A stretch of 64,000 nucleotides of DNA from Aaosphaeria pasadenensis (Eukaryota; Ascomycota; Dothideomycetes; Pleosporales), in assembly GCA_022813625.1 (NCBI GenBank), contig JAKLMB010000010.1:744001-808000 (forward strand). Reading direction: 5' to 3'. Position numbers and translations under genes: made by a program. This document shows positions 24,275 through 37,704 of this stretch, one piece after another. A model generated the notes under the pieces. The model was not told the DNA's origin. It saw only the letters and a program-made list of their open reading frames with translations, and ran no database searches. How positions within the stretch are numbered: position 1 is the first letter of the stretch; the number at the start of each line of letters is the position of its first letter.

Positions 24275-27200
24275 ATGATGAGCAGCGACAACGCCAACAC
24301 TGGCAACAACAACAATACCACCGGTACGTCTATCTCCCATTCTCATCTCCCGTAGTTTAGTAGTGCAGTCTACAAGGAAAGGGAAAAAAACGACAATGGT
24401 GCACGAGGCCCCGGGCGCGGGGGGGGGCTGCGAAGCATGCGATAAAAATGTCTGATGCGCTGGCACGTCTCGGTACCCCGGACCCCTGGGATGCGGCGGT
24501 CACCTGCGCTGCGTGTGTGCGTCTGCTCTAGGCTCCTGGGCTAGCGTTGGCGGGTAGTGGGCGATGGCGGGATGGCGAACGAACGAACGAACGACGTGTG
24601 AGAGGATGGATGTGTAGGCATGGGGGTTTCCACGCAATTGAACTGAAAGACTGAAAGCCAATTGCGATTGATGGATTGAACTGACTGGGCTGGATTGATT
24701 GCATTGATTGATTGCATTGAGGGAGCGCAAAGTGCTGACATAAGAATGCCGAATACAGCGCCCGCGAGGTCGACTAGTACGAATGATACTGGCGGCAATG
24801 AGGGGAGAAGACAAGAGATAAGCAAGGACGAGAAGAAGAAGAATAAGGCGAGGGGACGCAAGTGTCGGTTTTACGCTCGCGGCGGTACGTGTGTGTGTCA
24901 CATGACGACGACGGATGTTCATGAAGACATGATGTTTTCTGATTTGATATACTGTTGTATACTGACACGATAAACAGAATGCAGAGCCGGAGCCGAGTGT
25001 CCCTTCCGGCATGACGACGTGCAAATACAGGAATCTCCGTCTACGCCTTCGACCACACCTGCAGCGCCAAAGCCAAAGACCCCAAGGACAATAACCGCCC
25101 GTCCAACACCCGCCTCACAGCTCACATCCCCCCGAACATACCAGCTCTCCCAACTCCGGCGGCGCTTCTCGCCCGCCATCGTCGTCGACGAAAGCAACGA
25201 TGCCACGATCCTAACATTCCCCCTCCGCCCCTCAGACCCAGACTTCCCCTTCGACATGGAGACCCTGGACTGCGTTCTCCGCGTCCCGTTCACCTACCCT
25301 GGTGGTGGTAGCGAGTCCCTGCCGACGCTGCGGGTGACGAACGGGGACATGCCGAGGGGTTATCAGATCAATGTCGAGAGGGGATGGGATGGGATTGTGC
25401 GGCGCCTTGGGCTGGCGGAGGGGAGGGGCACGTTGTTGAAGGGGTTGAATGAGTTGGATAGGGGGTTGGAGGGGATGCTGACGGGGGAGAAGGCGGAGAC
25501 GGTTAAGATTGTTAGACATCCTGGCGGTGCTGCGTCTGAGAAGAAAGTGGAAGTTCCAGTGCCGGTCCCAGCGCCGATGCCAAAGGAACAGCAGCAAAGC
25601 GTGAAGAGCAATGTCGTCGTCCCCGTACCCATAACCCACTCCCCCGAAGCCAAAGCCCGCGCGAAAGCGACAAGAGACGCAGAGGTCCGCCAGCTCGAAA
25701 CGCGGCTCGGTCGACTCCCTCAATTCTCGAAGTCCCGCGATGGGATCGAGTTCGTGGTGCCGATCCAGCCGGCGAGGAAGGCCGCGCTGCCGCTCGAGCT
25801 GCAGGCCGTGAAGACGGTGCGGTTGATCGTGCCGGAGCTGTACGACCTCCAGCCTTGTCGGGTGAAGCTTGTGGGGGTTAGCGGGGAGGGTGTTGGGAAT
25901 GTTGAGAAGGCTTTCACGGAGAGGGCAGCCGGGGGACAGAAGGAGGCGAGTTCGTCACTGCTGGGCCAGTTGAATTATCTGGCGCAGAATATACACGTTA
26001 TGGCGAAGGCGAGTAAGGTGGAAGTGAAGACGACGACTACGACTACGACTACGCCTGCGGCAACATCACAGGTAGCGAAGACAGTGGAGGAGAAACCGCA
26101 AGTCGAAACGAAACAGAGTACACAGGTGCCTGGAGATAGCCTGGATAGACCTCACGTCGTCACGATACCGCGACCGCCGGAATGGCGCACGCCCGGGGAC
26201 AACGAAGAGTCTGAGTCTGAATCTTCCTCTTCCAGCGACGAAGCCTCATCCGACGAAGCAGCCGATCCTCACTCCTCAGAATCCGCCTCAGCGCCGCAAG
26301 CAGGTACTACCAGCGTGGAGAAAGGCATACTAATGTCGTTCCCGCACCTCGAGCTACACGGCGTCGAGCTCCTTGAGATCGGCGTGCTGAACCTGACGGT
26401 CAAGTGCGATCGCTGCAAGGACGTCAAGGACGTCGGCGGGCTCAGGAACAATAGCGTCGAGGGGGAGGATCACACGCGCAGGGACTCGTGCAAGAAGTGT
26501 GCTTCGCCGTTTGTTTTGGGTATGTGGTTTTTGATTTTGTTTGCATGTGTTCATTGCGCTGCGTTGTGGTTTGATATCACGATTGTGATATCAAGTTCGC
26601 ACGTGATAGAGTACAGGGGACATGATACTGATCCGACATGTGTACAATCACAGGCTACCGAGCAGAGTTCCTGCACGCCAACTCCACACGCGCTGGATAC
26701 CTCGACCTGGACGGATGCACCGTCGTCGACATGCTGCCGAGGTACGTCCACCCATTCCCTTCCTCAAAGTTGAGGTTTTGAAACAAAGAGTCAACTGATC
26801 CATTGACTGACGATATCATGTGTCGGCAAAACAACAGTTCGTTCATACCGACATGTGCAGAGTGCTCGACGATGCATCCTCGAAACGGAGTCACGGCCGT
26901 CCGAGGCGATACGTCAATGGCGTTCTGTCGGGAGTGCCATCGGAAGATGAGTACGTTTAGCCCTTCCCCCCTCCAATGATACACGCCGTTGGTGTGGCTG
27001 CCACGTTTTTATTTTCTCTCCTACCCCAGCTTGGGATCTAAGTGATTAGTCTGACCGTTCACTTTGCAGCTTTTGGTCTACCGGAGATTAAGTTCCTTAG
27101 GGTGAGCGCTAGGACAGGTGAGTTAGAGAGCCAAAGCACAAGCTACGGTTTTCCCAACGTTGTCTTTTCCCTTTTGAGTGCGTGACGATTGGTCACAAGA

Positions 27201-30162
27201 GGAGTGTGATTCGGAGTCGTCGCCGATGCAGAGACGTGCGAATTGCGCCCCGGATTAGGGAGTTCGAATTGGGGATGTGGAAACGAGCAGACATGTCAAT
27301 TCGTGCGCTGGGGTTCACCGTTTACTGACTGACCGTTTGTTTCGACTCAGAACGCGCAAGCCACGCGCCGGTGCGGAAGAAGGTATGTCTTCCTGTCCTT
27401 TGTATTGTATTGCATGTATTCTGTGAAGTACATACATGCATGCATACATATCACGGAACTTACAATCGGAAACAGCGCGCGGAAAACCTGGGTATTGTCG
27501 CCGGACAGGAATTGCCCAATCGCGGCCGCTGCACGCACTACAGGAAGAGCTATCGCTGGTTTAGATTCTCGTGCTGTAACAAGGTGTTCCCTTGCGATAG
27601 GTAGGGTTCTTCCCTTTACCCATGCTACTCGTACAAACGCGCAACGCGTCGGCGTTTGATGGTGATTGATATCTGATGTTGATATGTGGGAATGCGTAGG
27701 TGTCACGATCAAACTGCGGACCATGCTATCGAGCATGCGAATCGTATGATATGGTACGTCGACCTGTCTTCTTTTCTTTTTTTTTCTCCCCTCTTTTTGC
27801 GTTGTTTGCGTTACGTTCGCGCGATGCGGCTTGCATGCCGCCGTTGGAGGCTGCATCGCCAGGTGTCACACCCCCCGCGTTTGGAGGCGTAGGGTAGGCG
27901 AGCGCATGCAGTTCCCCGCAAACAACCATTGCACCACCCACCCCCGCAAACCCTCGCCTCGCATATCTAGCAAAACCCCTGTTGCAGCGAACAACGCCTC
28001 CCAATATCTTGTCTTTCTTTGTCTGCCTCTCTGCGTTTGACGCGCGGAACGATCTTCGGGGCTTTTATTTTGGGCATTTGGGCTTCTTGCTGACACTTGT
28101 TTGTTCTTTGACGCTTTAGTGGTTTCTGTAAGTTTGGAGTCCAACGCTCCCGCTCTCCCTCCTCCACCTCCCAGTGGTCGTTTGTCGTCCCGGCCTAGAC
28201 CGGACGGCAGTTGTTTGTTTCGAAAGGACAACACAATAACAACAACGACGGCAACGACGAATACTCGAAAGAGTTATTGCTGGACTGACATGTGAAACCT
28301 CCTCTTCCATTCTTCCTTTTTTAACTTTCGGCATAGGCTCGAGAGAACAGAACTACCGGCCCAATGATTGCGGCATATGCCACGCATGGTTAACGATGAA
28401 ACCCGGCAAAGGGTTCTGGGAGGGCGGTACTGGTACGTGTATTTTCTCTACTCTTTCTTTCTCTCTATTCCCTGCCTTTGTGCATTTCATTTTCTTGTTT
28501 GAATGCAATTATGCCTACGCCCGCCACCGCATAGCCATACCCAGGATGGAAGAGAGCCGGGCCGACTTTGCTTCATCACGTCCCTGCTTCCCCCCTCGTC
28601 TCGAAGTTAAACACTCGTGTGTGTCGGGGGTCAACCATGCGCGCGCCTCCATTCTCAGCTGGCATAAACTCGGCCTGGACGCCGGGACTTGAACTTTCGG
28701 ACCGTCTTCTGTCTTTCACGTGGGCGAAACAGGCATGCGCATGGGCAATGCCAGTCACATGCGATAATAGCCTCCCAAGGAGACATACCCCAATCCGGCG
28801 CTCCTACGCACCCACCGGCTTCGGACCGACATTCACCTGGCGATTGGACGGGGAGATGGCGATGTTGGCACTAATCTACCCTACCCGGGGAAGCGTCCCA
28901 AGATTCCTTGAACCCCATGTCCCAAATTGGCCCAACCCCGCGGTTTGCTGGACGACCGTCGCCCACATCCGATGCTGGTGACGATGTTGGTACCAGAGGA
29001 CCGGAGGGACGATCGGCCAGTTATGTTGGCGCAATGCCGATGGTAGCTTTGTACGGGGTTAAGCGTTAGTGTCATGGTTTGCGATTCACCCATCTCACAT
29101 GCTCTCTGCGACATATCAAGGCAAGGGACGACGACATACCCAAGCTGGGTCATAAGGGTGGAAAAGCAAGATTCCATGCGACGTTGACTGAGTCTACCGG
29201 CATGTGTGTGTGGCTACGGGACTCGAATTCCGCCATAAACGAGAACAACGGTTCCACGTTGTTGTGTGGGCTGTAGGGAGGGATGTATGACGTCGTTTTC
29301 AAGGTCACCTGCTGCACAGTGGAGGCTACCCGCACCTCGACTACAGCGATGGCGGTACATCTGGCTCCTGGAGATCTCTTCTCATCTCGTGATGGACTCA
29401 CGATGATCAATAGCCTTGAACGACAAAAAAAGTCGATGCTAGTTGTTTACCTACTGGAACGGACGGAAGAACGACAACGATGATCACCAAGATATACATC
29501 GCGCATTACGATACCAAGTACCATGAGGATTCTCGGAATCTTTGCTTTGCAAACAAACCGCTTTTCCCCAGGATAAAAACGAAGGTCCCGTTGTAATGGG
29601 GTGGAGAGAACCATCCTCGAAGAAGCATGAACGGGTGTGGATCCGGATATCGCGGAGTGTCCGCCCCTCCACACTTGCGACTCCAACTCCAACATTCAGA
29701 CTTCCCTTCCCCAATATCAACGACTATGGGGGAATAACGGACTCGATTCAGCTTCCTTGATTTCTTACTTTTTTCTTTTCCTTCATTTCGTCTGTTTTGG
29801 ACTTGTTTTTTTCTTATGCACGATGACGATGACGCCGATGGCGATGACTATGAAGATCATGGGAATTGTTCAGCTGACATGGTGACTTTTCATCTGTATG
29901 CAGGTACGCGCGATCGGACTAAGATGTCAAGGAAAGGTACGTTTCGATCCCCACACTGCACCAAGACTACACTGCGCTGCACTGCACTACGCCATGCATC
30001 CAGTCATGTGATATCAGATGCTGGGTTTCATGTTGCATATCACAGTCTACCCTCTTCTCGTTGTTTGAAATGCTATGACGATGAATCAACAGTTACTAAC
30101 TACTGGTTTTAGATCCGAGGAAGTACAAACGCATAGGCGGCAGTAGTGCCAATAAGTCATAA
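24275..30162 (+). CDS. CCCH and CHY zinc-finger protein
   Basis: Thirteen-exon model: 24275-24323, 24759-24884, 24978-26519, 26654-26741, 26838-26950, 27070-27117, 27351-27382, 27476-27600, 27700-27753, 28120-28127, 28337-28432, 29904-29936 and 30113-30162, giving 787 residues. The CCCH finger is at Cys52, Cys60, Cys66 and His70 (C-x7-C-x5-C-x3-H). The middle has two stretches that look RWD-like (around CVLRVPFTYPGG...DMPRGYQINVERG, and VKTVRLIVPELYDL). These are followed by a Ser/Glu/Asp-rich segment and a CxxC/CxxC cluster. The CHY finger begins CTHYRKSYRWFRFSCC (Cys685-His687-Tyr688) and runs through CHDQTADHAIEHANRMICGF to NDCGICHAW. CHY domains occur in RCHY1-type ubiquitin ligases and yeast Hot13, but no RING finger is present. 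RNA or ubiquitin-pathway roles are guesses. There are two adjacent Met codons at the start. Confidence in the exons is high because finger residues are restored at each junction. Confidence 0.87.
28120..28127 (+). other. 8-nt microexon of the CHY zinc-finger gene
   Basis: TGGTTTCT is bounded by a TTTAG acceptor and a GTAAGT donor. It joins ATA-TG upstream and GC-TCG downstream, so the protein reads MICGFCSREQN, the expected CxxC spacing of a CHY finger. Skipping it would both shift the frame and destroy the CxxC pair. Confidence 0.8.
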
Positions 30163-33100
30163 TCTCGTCGGCACGAATCCCGAATCTGATATGAGAGACA
30201 GAAACGAGACTACATCTGTCTGTATCTGCTCTACAGATATGAACTATCATGCAAAATGTACACGCAGACGTATAGACAGACAGACGCTAGGCGTTGGAGA
30301 AATGAAAGGCAGGTCTGCATATATATCATATCGGAAAGCGATTACATCGATACAGTGTAATACGTTTCAAGAGTTCTTCTGTTGTTGGTGTCTGATTACT
30401 TATGGTGATGATTATAGCTATAGCATATCAATCTCTCGATCTGTCCTGCTATCAATCCATCCTTTCATCGACCAATCCGTCTAATCAACTACATATCAAA
30501 TAATTAACGTTCCTCCCTCAATCTGTCAATCAACACATCAAGTCTCTCCCTTCCAGCAAGAAAGACACACCTCTGCACGGTATATCCCGGCCGCCTCACC
30601 TGGGTAAAAAACTTGAAAGTATCAATGCTTGTCTAGGTACCCTACGTGAAGCTCCACCTGAGCACCTCAACAAGAAAAAATCAACAGCATGCTCATGGGA
30701 CAACGTAGCATCGGCATATGATCTGTATTGAATCCCACTCTACTCTATCCATGCATGCACGTCTTGTCAAGACCACAACGACCCACCACCGAACACCACC
30801 CACGCCGCTAGAACGTAACATGTACACAGCCAGCATATCCGGCCCCGAACATCCTACCGCCCTCCCTATTCCCACACACGTGAGGCACAGTGAAAACTAG
30901 GGGAGGCAAATCGAAGTTTTCTAGAATGTCTCCCGAACAAACACCCTACCCTCCAGTCCGTCCCAATTAGCCCACCCTAGCCCTCACACTCGTCCTCTCC
31001 ATCCCCAACGACAACCTCGTGGCTCCCATGCCTTCCCTCCTCGCCACCGCCACCGCTGCGTATACTGTACCATCAACTAGTTCTGGTGTCTGTTGTTTGG
31101 TACTCAAAGCGTCACATGCGCACACATCCGCGCAACGAACCACCGTTCCATCGCGACGAGCGAAAAAAAACCTTTCCATGTAAGATCTTAGTGCGTTTCT
31201 AGCGCGGGTCTGGGAACGTGGGCTCCACGTGCGTTTTGGCCGTGCCTAACCTTCCCCGATCGCAAGCGTGCGAGCGGACCAGCGCCGGTGGGCGCCGGTG
31301 GGCGCCGGTGGGAAATATAATACAATACAGGGCAGCAGGGAAGCTCCATGCTGAGAAGGTGCACTACAGAGGGTTAGGGAGGGATAGAGAGAGCTGAGTG
31401 GGCGAAGACTGAGAAATCGACCGGCTGGAGACTAGGAGGGGAGGGGTTTAGCACTGCGGCGGATGGGAGGCCGGCGCTGGGAGGGTAATTTATCTGTTAA
31501 CAATAGAAGGGATTTATTACATTGGTATGGGAGCCTTTTATGATTAGTGTCTCCGGAGGCGTATTTTTCACAGTTGGCCATTTCGGACGCCTGCGTGGTG
31601 GTGGGTATTTTTTTCTTTCGCCGGACCGGCCGGTGTCTGTGGGTTTTAACTATGGAGTCTGTCGGGAGAGGCCGGGTGCTCCGGTGGGCATTTTGAAGAG
31701 GTTTCCACGTAATCAAAGTATAGTACAGAATTATAGGTAGGAATGTTTGACGAGACGAGGAAAGACTCCGTCAAGAGCGTTGATTGCATGTTACAAGTAA
31801 AAGCGGTCAGTGGAGGGACAGGGGACGGATCTCGGATGGAAGTTTGGAAGGTTGTTGGTGGTTGATGGGATGAATTCCTTTGAGGCATTAATTTTGTTTC
31901 TTGGTTTGGGTGTTTCTTGGAAAGGAAAGTTGAAGATGGAATCTCTCGTGTGAACTGATTCACGCACGTATCGGGGGCCGGGGGATGTCCCGGGGGATAT
32001 GCTATGATCAACGATGATTTTCTACTGAATGTTGGCCGGGATGTGGAGTTGGAGTCGTTGGAGTAAGTTGGTAGTTTAGTAGCCTATCACGTGTCTTTTC
32101 TGGAAATGAATTCCGATGGTCAATTGTTCACGAGACGAAGAAGAATAAATGTTTATGCAAATGTCGTTCGTTCATTCATTTGATTTGTTCGTTATGCTGA
32201 CAATACGGATAGGCATTTGGCGGACTTTGCCAGACAAAGTGCTTAAGCTTTCCCGTTGGCCTGGACCTCTCAACGCTCTACGGTATCAAGTTCCGGTGGT
32301 TATTATTTTCGTTTTCTGCATTTGCACGTGCTTTCGAATCTCGTTTCTTTTTCTATTTCCCTGCGATTTCCCGATGGAGGAAAAATACGAGGAGGAGGAG
32401 CAGGAGGGAGGAGCTCCTAAATTTTCCCGGTTAGGGAGTTCTAACAGCATCGGCTGACCCGAGGAATATCCGCCAGGATATCTTTCCTTTTGCTACTCCA
32501 AGTCGAAAATTCGCTTCGACTCTGTTGCGCTTCGTTTACCGGGTTGGGGAAAACGTCGTGAGGCATTGTCACAGCAGCCTGTGGCGTATCGAGGGCGGCT
32601 CACCTGACCGTCAATCCGACGACTTGTTCTGGCTCTCTCGTCGGTCCTCACCCCAGCCGTTCTCGGGAGATTAGTGTGCAAGAGTAATAGCTTAAGGATT
32701 TCAGGGTCCAGGGATCCAGGCTTGTTTCTTGCTCTCCTTCTTTTTCTTTACTTTCTTGCTTGCATTTGCGTCGGGGTGGATCTTGAGCAAGGTGGGTAGG
32801 GTGCTCGGGTGGAGTGGAGTTACACCGCTATTGCCTGTTGCTGCTGTAATTCATACAAAGAGATTTTCCGACCGCGGCCGAGTTTGATAGTGAGGTTCAA
32901 GTTGAGCTTCGTGAGACAGGCGAGCAGGGTTTGCTTGTGGATACCTTCTTACTTTGTTGATTCACATGTGCATGTATTGTATGTCGGCGGGTATGATGTG
33001 CGTTGTTGGATGTTGGTGATGATCAAAATTCCCGTTTTCTCTATGTCGGTCCGAGCGGGCTTTGATATCTCTCTCGGCATGTCCTCTTTCGTCGATGATA

Positions 33101-35307
33101 TAATTACGCAGGGAAAGCTGCAATTAGGTAGGGTACACGTTCTCGGGTACTCTTGATTCCAATTGTTTGTTTCTGGGAAATTCTTATTGGCTCTTCTTGA
33201 TAAATCTATCTCTGTAATTAAATTCCGAAAGCAAATTTGTCATTTATGAAGAAGGAAAATGCATGGCATTGACGATTAGCATATTTGCACCCCAACCCAC
33301 ATGAACCACACGATAGCTTCCGAGCAACCCCACGCGTGCCCACTTAGCAGCTCAAGTGAAAAGAAAAATCCCATCCACCGGTAAAATACAGACCGAGAAG
33401 CCGCTCAAGGCGTTTCGTTTCGAACGGGTAATTTTCCAAATCCGCCGGAGCCTGTAACGGCAGTGGAAAGAAATGGTATGGAGTGTGGATGCATACCTGT
33501 ATCTAGTATATCGCCTGTACAAGTGTATTCGGAAGCTTGGTATGCGTTGCAGTGCGCCCCGTCCCGTTTCTCCGGGGCACATTCAAGGACAGCAAGTGTA
33601 CGAGGACATGTACTGAGGCGACCTCCGACACACGATGGAAGTAGTGTATCTGCATGTCTGTCCAGTCGTCCAGGGTCTGTCACAGTGGCTGCTGCCATGG
33701 TAGGCGAGGCGAGATAGGCATGTGATTTGTAAAAATTGTATCATATGTAGGGCTTCACCGCCTCTCGGTAAAGATCTGCCCTGCTTTTCATGTTACAGAA
33801 TGAATACATTGCTCTGCATCGTAGCTTAGCGTATGTTGTTGATGCATGGCACACTGCAGTGCAGTGTCATATAAAATACAGACTGGGGTGCTTGGTATCG
33901 GTAGAACAGCACATGGGTGTACATACGCAGGGACTAACACCGAGACTCGCATTGGTACATGTAGAGTAAGCACTGTACTGCGGTACAGTAGCCCTGATAT
34001 CCGTTTCCCATGCCAATTGCATACAACGAAATTGTAAGTCGCCATTACACGCATCTTTCCGCGTGGGGGAAGAAATAGTGAATGTGGAGAAATCAGATCT
34101 GTAGATTTCAAGGGTCCTCGTATCCATCTCACCGTGTCAATCCCTTCATTTGCTTTCAATTGAGATGCGTCGTTTGGTCATCTGCCTTCTTGCTCCACTA
34201 TGCATTTCATAGTCCCCGAGTTGTTTTCGAAATAGAGGGCCCGTACCCCACCGCGAAATCCGGTTTTCTCTGGGAGGTAAGTTACGTAGATTGTGGGGAC
34301 ACGGTCTTTTACAGTAAGGACGCCGTTATTCGAGATATGGCAAGGATCTGCCCGCCTTGTGGAGGAGGGGAAAATCAGGGTCTTTGGTGAAAGTGGAGAT
34401 ATAGCTATCCACTGCACTTCGTACCCCCATGCTTTGCAGTCTCGAGCGATTGGGGTAATTACGATGTTGATCATTTTGGAGTGCTGTCGTGTGCTCGAGG
34501 CGAGGAGTGATGATGTGCATATGGAGTGGTAGGCTAAGAACTGCAGAGTAAGGCAGCTTTAGTCACTGTAAGTGTAGGGGCACATGATTTAGTATGAGTA
34601 CGAGGTGAATGATCACTGAGCAGAGATGCTGAGTATGGTAATAGATAAGAGAAGCGTACATGGCAAACCCATTCTGGTAATAGCATGCTACCTAAAGATA
34701 TGTCCAATGTAATCGAATCAGATCGTTTCTCAACTTCTTAACATTCGATTGTGAGAAAGCGATCTGAAGCTTTGCATGACAACAATATAAAACCTACCTT
34801 CTTTGCTTAGTCACAGAGTAAACCAGTTCTACCTGAACGTAAGATCTCAATTCACGTCACTGTTGCTTCTGATATCTCGCTCTGTCACAAGTGGATAACT
34901 CATGTGTTATCATATAGCCAAGGTTGCAATCTTTGCCTTACTGACTTGATCTCTGGGTGCATGCCCTCACATTATGTTGTCCACTCCCCAATGTAGCAAT
35001 TCCAACAGCTGGATACGAAGTGGGGAAAGTTGGGTTCGCAAGGGTAACAAGTGGTAAGTACTCAGACACTCGATTCTACCAATTTCCGCCCAACAATGAT
35101 ACGACAACTCAGATTACACACACTCATTCATAGATTCGGGAAACGCGCTTTGATTAACCTTGAAATATCTGAAAGGTGCTATATGGTATGGTATCATGAT
35201 GACAACTCGAAAACACACGTAAACGTGATACAGCACCAAAGTGCGAAATATATACAGATCCACGGGGAAACAAACCCGTGAAGATAGAAAGCAGAAATTT
35301 TGCACCC
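30163..35307. other. Second gene-poor region (5.1 kb)
   Basis: No supported gene. Frames reach at most about 123 codons and carry no motif. It contains a 10-nt tandem repeat at 31282-31311 and scattered purine-rich runs. The left end includes the CHY gene's 3' flank and the right end the 3' flank of the minus-strand regulator. Confidence 0.5.
31282..31311. repeat. (GCGCCGGTGG)3 tandem repeat
   Basis: Three exact copies of a 10-nt GC-rich unit, immediately followed by an AT-rich stretch. It lies in non-coding DNA. Confidence 0.85.
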
Positions 35308-37704
35308 TCAAGTCCAGATGATGCCAGAAGCAGCTTCAGGAGACTGCTGAAATTCGGCATCCCACGAATCGGACGGTAAAGACTTCTCGCATAGATGGCC
35401 CAGTCTTGACCGCACGGGAAAGTCACCTGGGGTGAAGTGATCATTAGCCCAATTGGGGGTACCAATTTCCCTGTTGTTTAAAGCCGTTGACACGCTACGA
35501 AACAGGCTTCGGAAGTCGTCTACGATACGGCGGGCAACTTGGTTGTGGGCAGCGATTTCCTGCAGGATGTTTTTGGCGTCCAGGTAACCCACCGTGTACA
35601 AGTCCTTGCGATCCTGTATGCCTATGGAAGAAAGATCGCGAAGAATTAAACTCGCAAGGATGAGAAGGGAATGTGAGAGTGTGGTGGCCATGTGGAAACG
35701 GAGTGGGCTGGGTATTTTTGCTTCGCGGGCATGGGGTTTGAACCGCTGAATGGTGTCTAAAGCGATATCGCCGTACGTGACACCAGTTTTCCCGTCGTAG
35801 TTAAGAGAGAGCATGGTTGTCCGTCTGAGAAACAGTCGGAGGTTGTTGAAGCGTGTGTGAGATAGGATGTGCTGTCGTAAATGTCTAGGTTCGGGAGCCT
35901 GATTGGGTGGTATCAGGGGCATTGCTGCCAAGGTATATCTTGTGAAATCGGTTATACGGCTTTCAAGTTGAGCGGCCTTCTCCCCATCAAGCCCGTGTTT
36001 GGCGGCTACTGCAACAAAAGCCAGGTCGTACACTTCGCCTGCGAATCTACCCCAGGCGATCATCAATCTCAGATACATATTGGCCGATCGCGATGGGTCT
36101 ATGTTTGGTAAAGGTCGATCAGGGAAGAGGTCCTTTCGCGGAAGTTAGACCAGGGTCTTTCAGTAACAATGAGAGAACTTACTCTATCAGCAATATATGG
36201 CGGTTGGTCAACCTCAATATCAGAGTCGCGTAAGCAGTACGGCTGCCCACAGCTTAATGCAATTCGGCGGTCGCTAAAATACAGACACCAGAAAATACGT
36301 TGACACATGTGAATCTCGAATGGCGTGTATCCGCTCCAGAATGGTTGTTGGTGTAGGTCGTACTGATAGCAAAGCCTACACGCCAGCCCTACGACATTGT
36401 AAGCAGCATTCGGCATATCGTTATGCATGAGATAGAATGCCTGGACAGCATTAGCGAATTATCAGAACAGCGATCAAACAGTACGAACCTCCCAAGTGAG
36501 GACCTGTACTAAAACCATTTTCCCCCGTCCTGTCTTCGGGCGGTTTCCCAGGACTTCTTCAGCAATCTGAAACCAATGCCAACCGGCAGTATTGCTGTCT
36601 CCACCTGGAACATTGCTACCAGTATCCAGCATTTGAAGCAGGATATCTACGCAAGCAAAGATGACATAGTTGAGGGCCAAAAGACACATGCTCCTTTCCG
36701 GGATGTCCACCGAGGATAGCATTTGCTCGCTATGCGCACGGAACTCGGCCTCATTGATGCAGGGAAGATATGGGTTAACGCTGGAAAAGAAAAAATCAAT
36801 ATAGCGTTGGTAGTCGGTGAGGGTTGGAAACGTCCGGTCCTTCGTTCCCGTCCGGATGGTAGATCGACCTTCCTGTTGAGGTGGGCTTGTTGCAGGTACA
36901 GGTTGGCGTACTTGAAGTTCGGGCGAGTCGTTCGACAATTTCAGTTTTTGTCTAGCTGTGTTGGAAATCGCCCCGAATGTCTCCATACGTATATCGAATG
37001 TAGCATCACCCCGTAGACTATCACTAGCAGTATCTTCTCGCTCCATGCTTCCTCGAGGGGACAACATCACACTTCGATCTTGGATCAAAGCTTCCATCAT
37101 GCCTTCAATTCTAGCCATGCGCGCTTCCATAGATAGCCCAAGTAAACTCGCATCGCTAGCTCTTCGCTCTATAGCGCTTCCTTCGTTATGTGGTACCAGA
37201 TTTCTTCGTGAAAGCGCAGGGCTGTTGGCTGTATTTAATGGCTGTGCAAGTGTTGGCCGGCTGAGGTTCTGCAGCACCTCAGCAATCCCCAAGACGCTGG
37301 AATCGCTCCCACGTCTTTCCCTTTCCACTACATCCTGTCGTGGTATGCTTCGCATCACGCCGGTGCCGTTGGAAGCTATAGGCTGTTCATCGTAGTGACA
37401 TGTTCGACCGTTATCGAGGCAGCGCTGGCACGGACTCTCGCCAGAGCACTATATCAAGTATTAGCAATGATTGTTGCATTTTGGGGGCCCTGGGACTAAC
37501 ATACCTTGAGTTTTGAGCGCCGGCAAGTCACGCTGAAGATTAGCGGTTAGCAATGCGGAATTATCGGAAAGGGCATACGGCACATCGTCCACGTCGAGGG
37601 AGGACTCACCAAGCTTTTGAGGTATACTTGGTCCGCTTTTTCTTGCGCTTCGGAGAGTCCGGCGCGTCGTCTTCAGGACGAAGAGCGTGCGACAACTCGT
37701 CCAT
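35308..37704 (-). CDS. Zn(II)2Cys6 transcription factor with fungal-specific middle region
   Basis: A nuclear, fungus-specific regulator. Spliced model: exons 37704-37610, 37532-37505, 37448-36489, 36440-36183 and 36132-35308, giving 721 residues. A basic tract KRKKKRTKYTSKA (possible nuclear signal) leads into the binuclear zinc cluster. Its six cysteines are at 32, 35, 42, 48, 51 and 58 (CVTCRRSKLKC, then SGESPCQRCLDNGRTC). The cluster is split over three exons, the middle one 28 nt. A Ser/Arg-rich linker with a short helical segment (SMEARMARIEGMMEALI) follows. The fungal_trans middle homology region begins near residue 250 (TDYQRYIDFFFSSVNPYLPC) and continues through SGYTPFEIHMCQRIFWCLYF and LRDSDIEVDQPPYI. 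Target genes are unknown. Its neighbours, a HET gene and two amide hydrolases, are candidates by proximity only. Confidence 0.92.
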
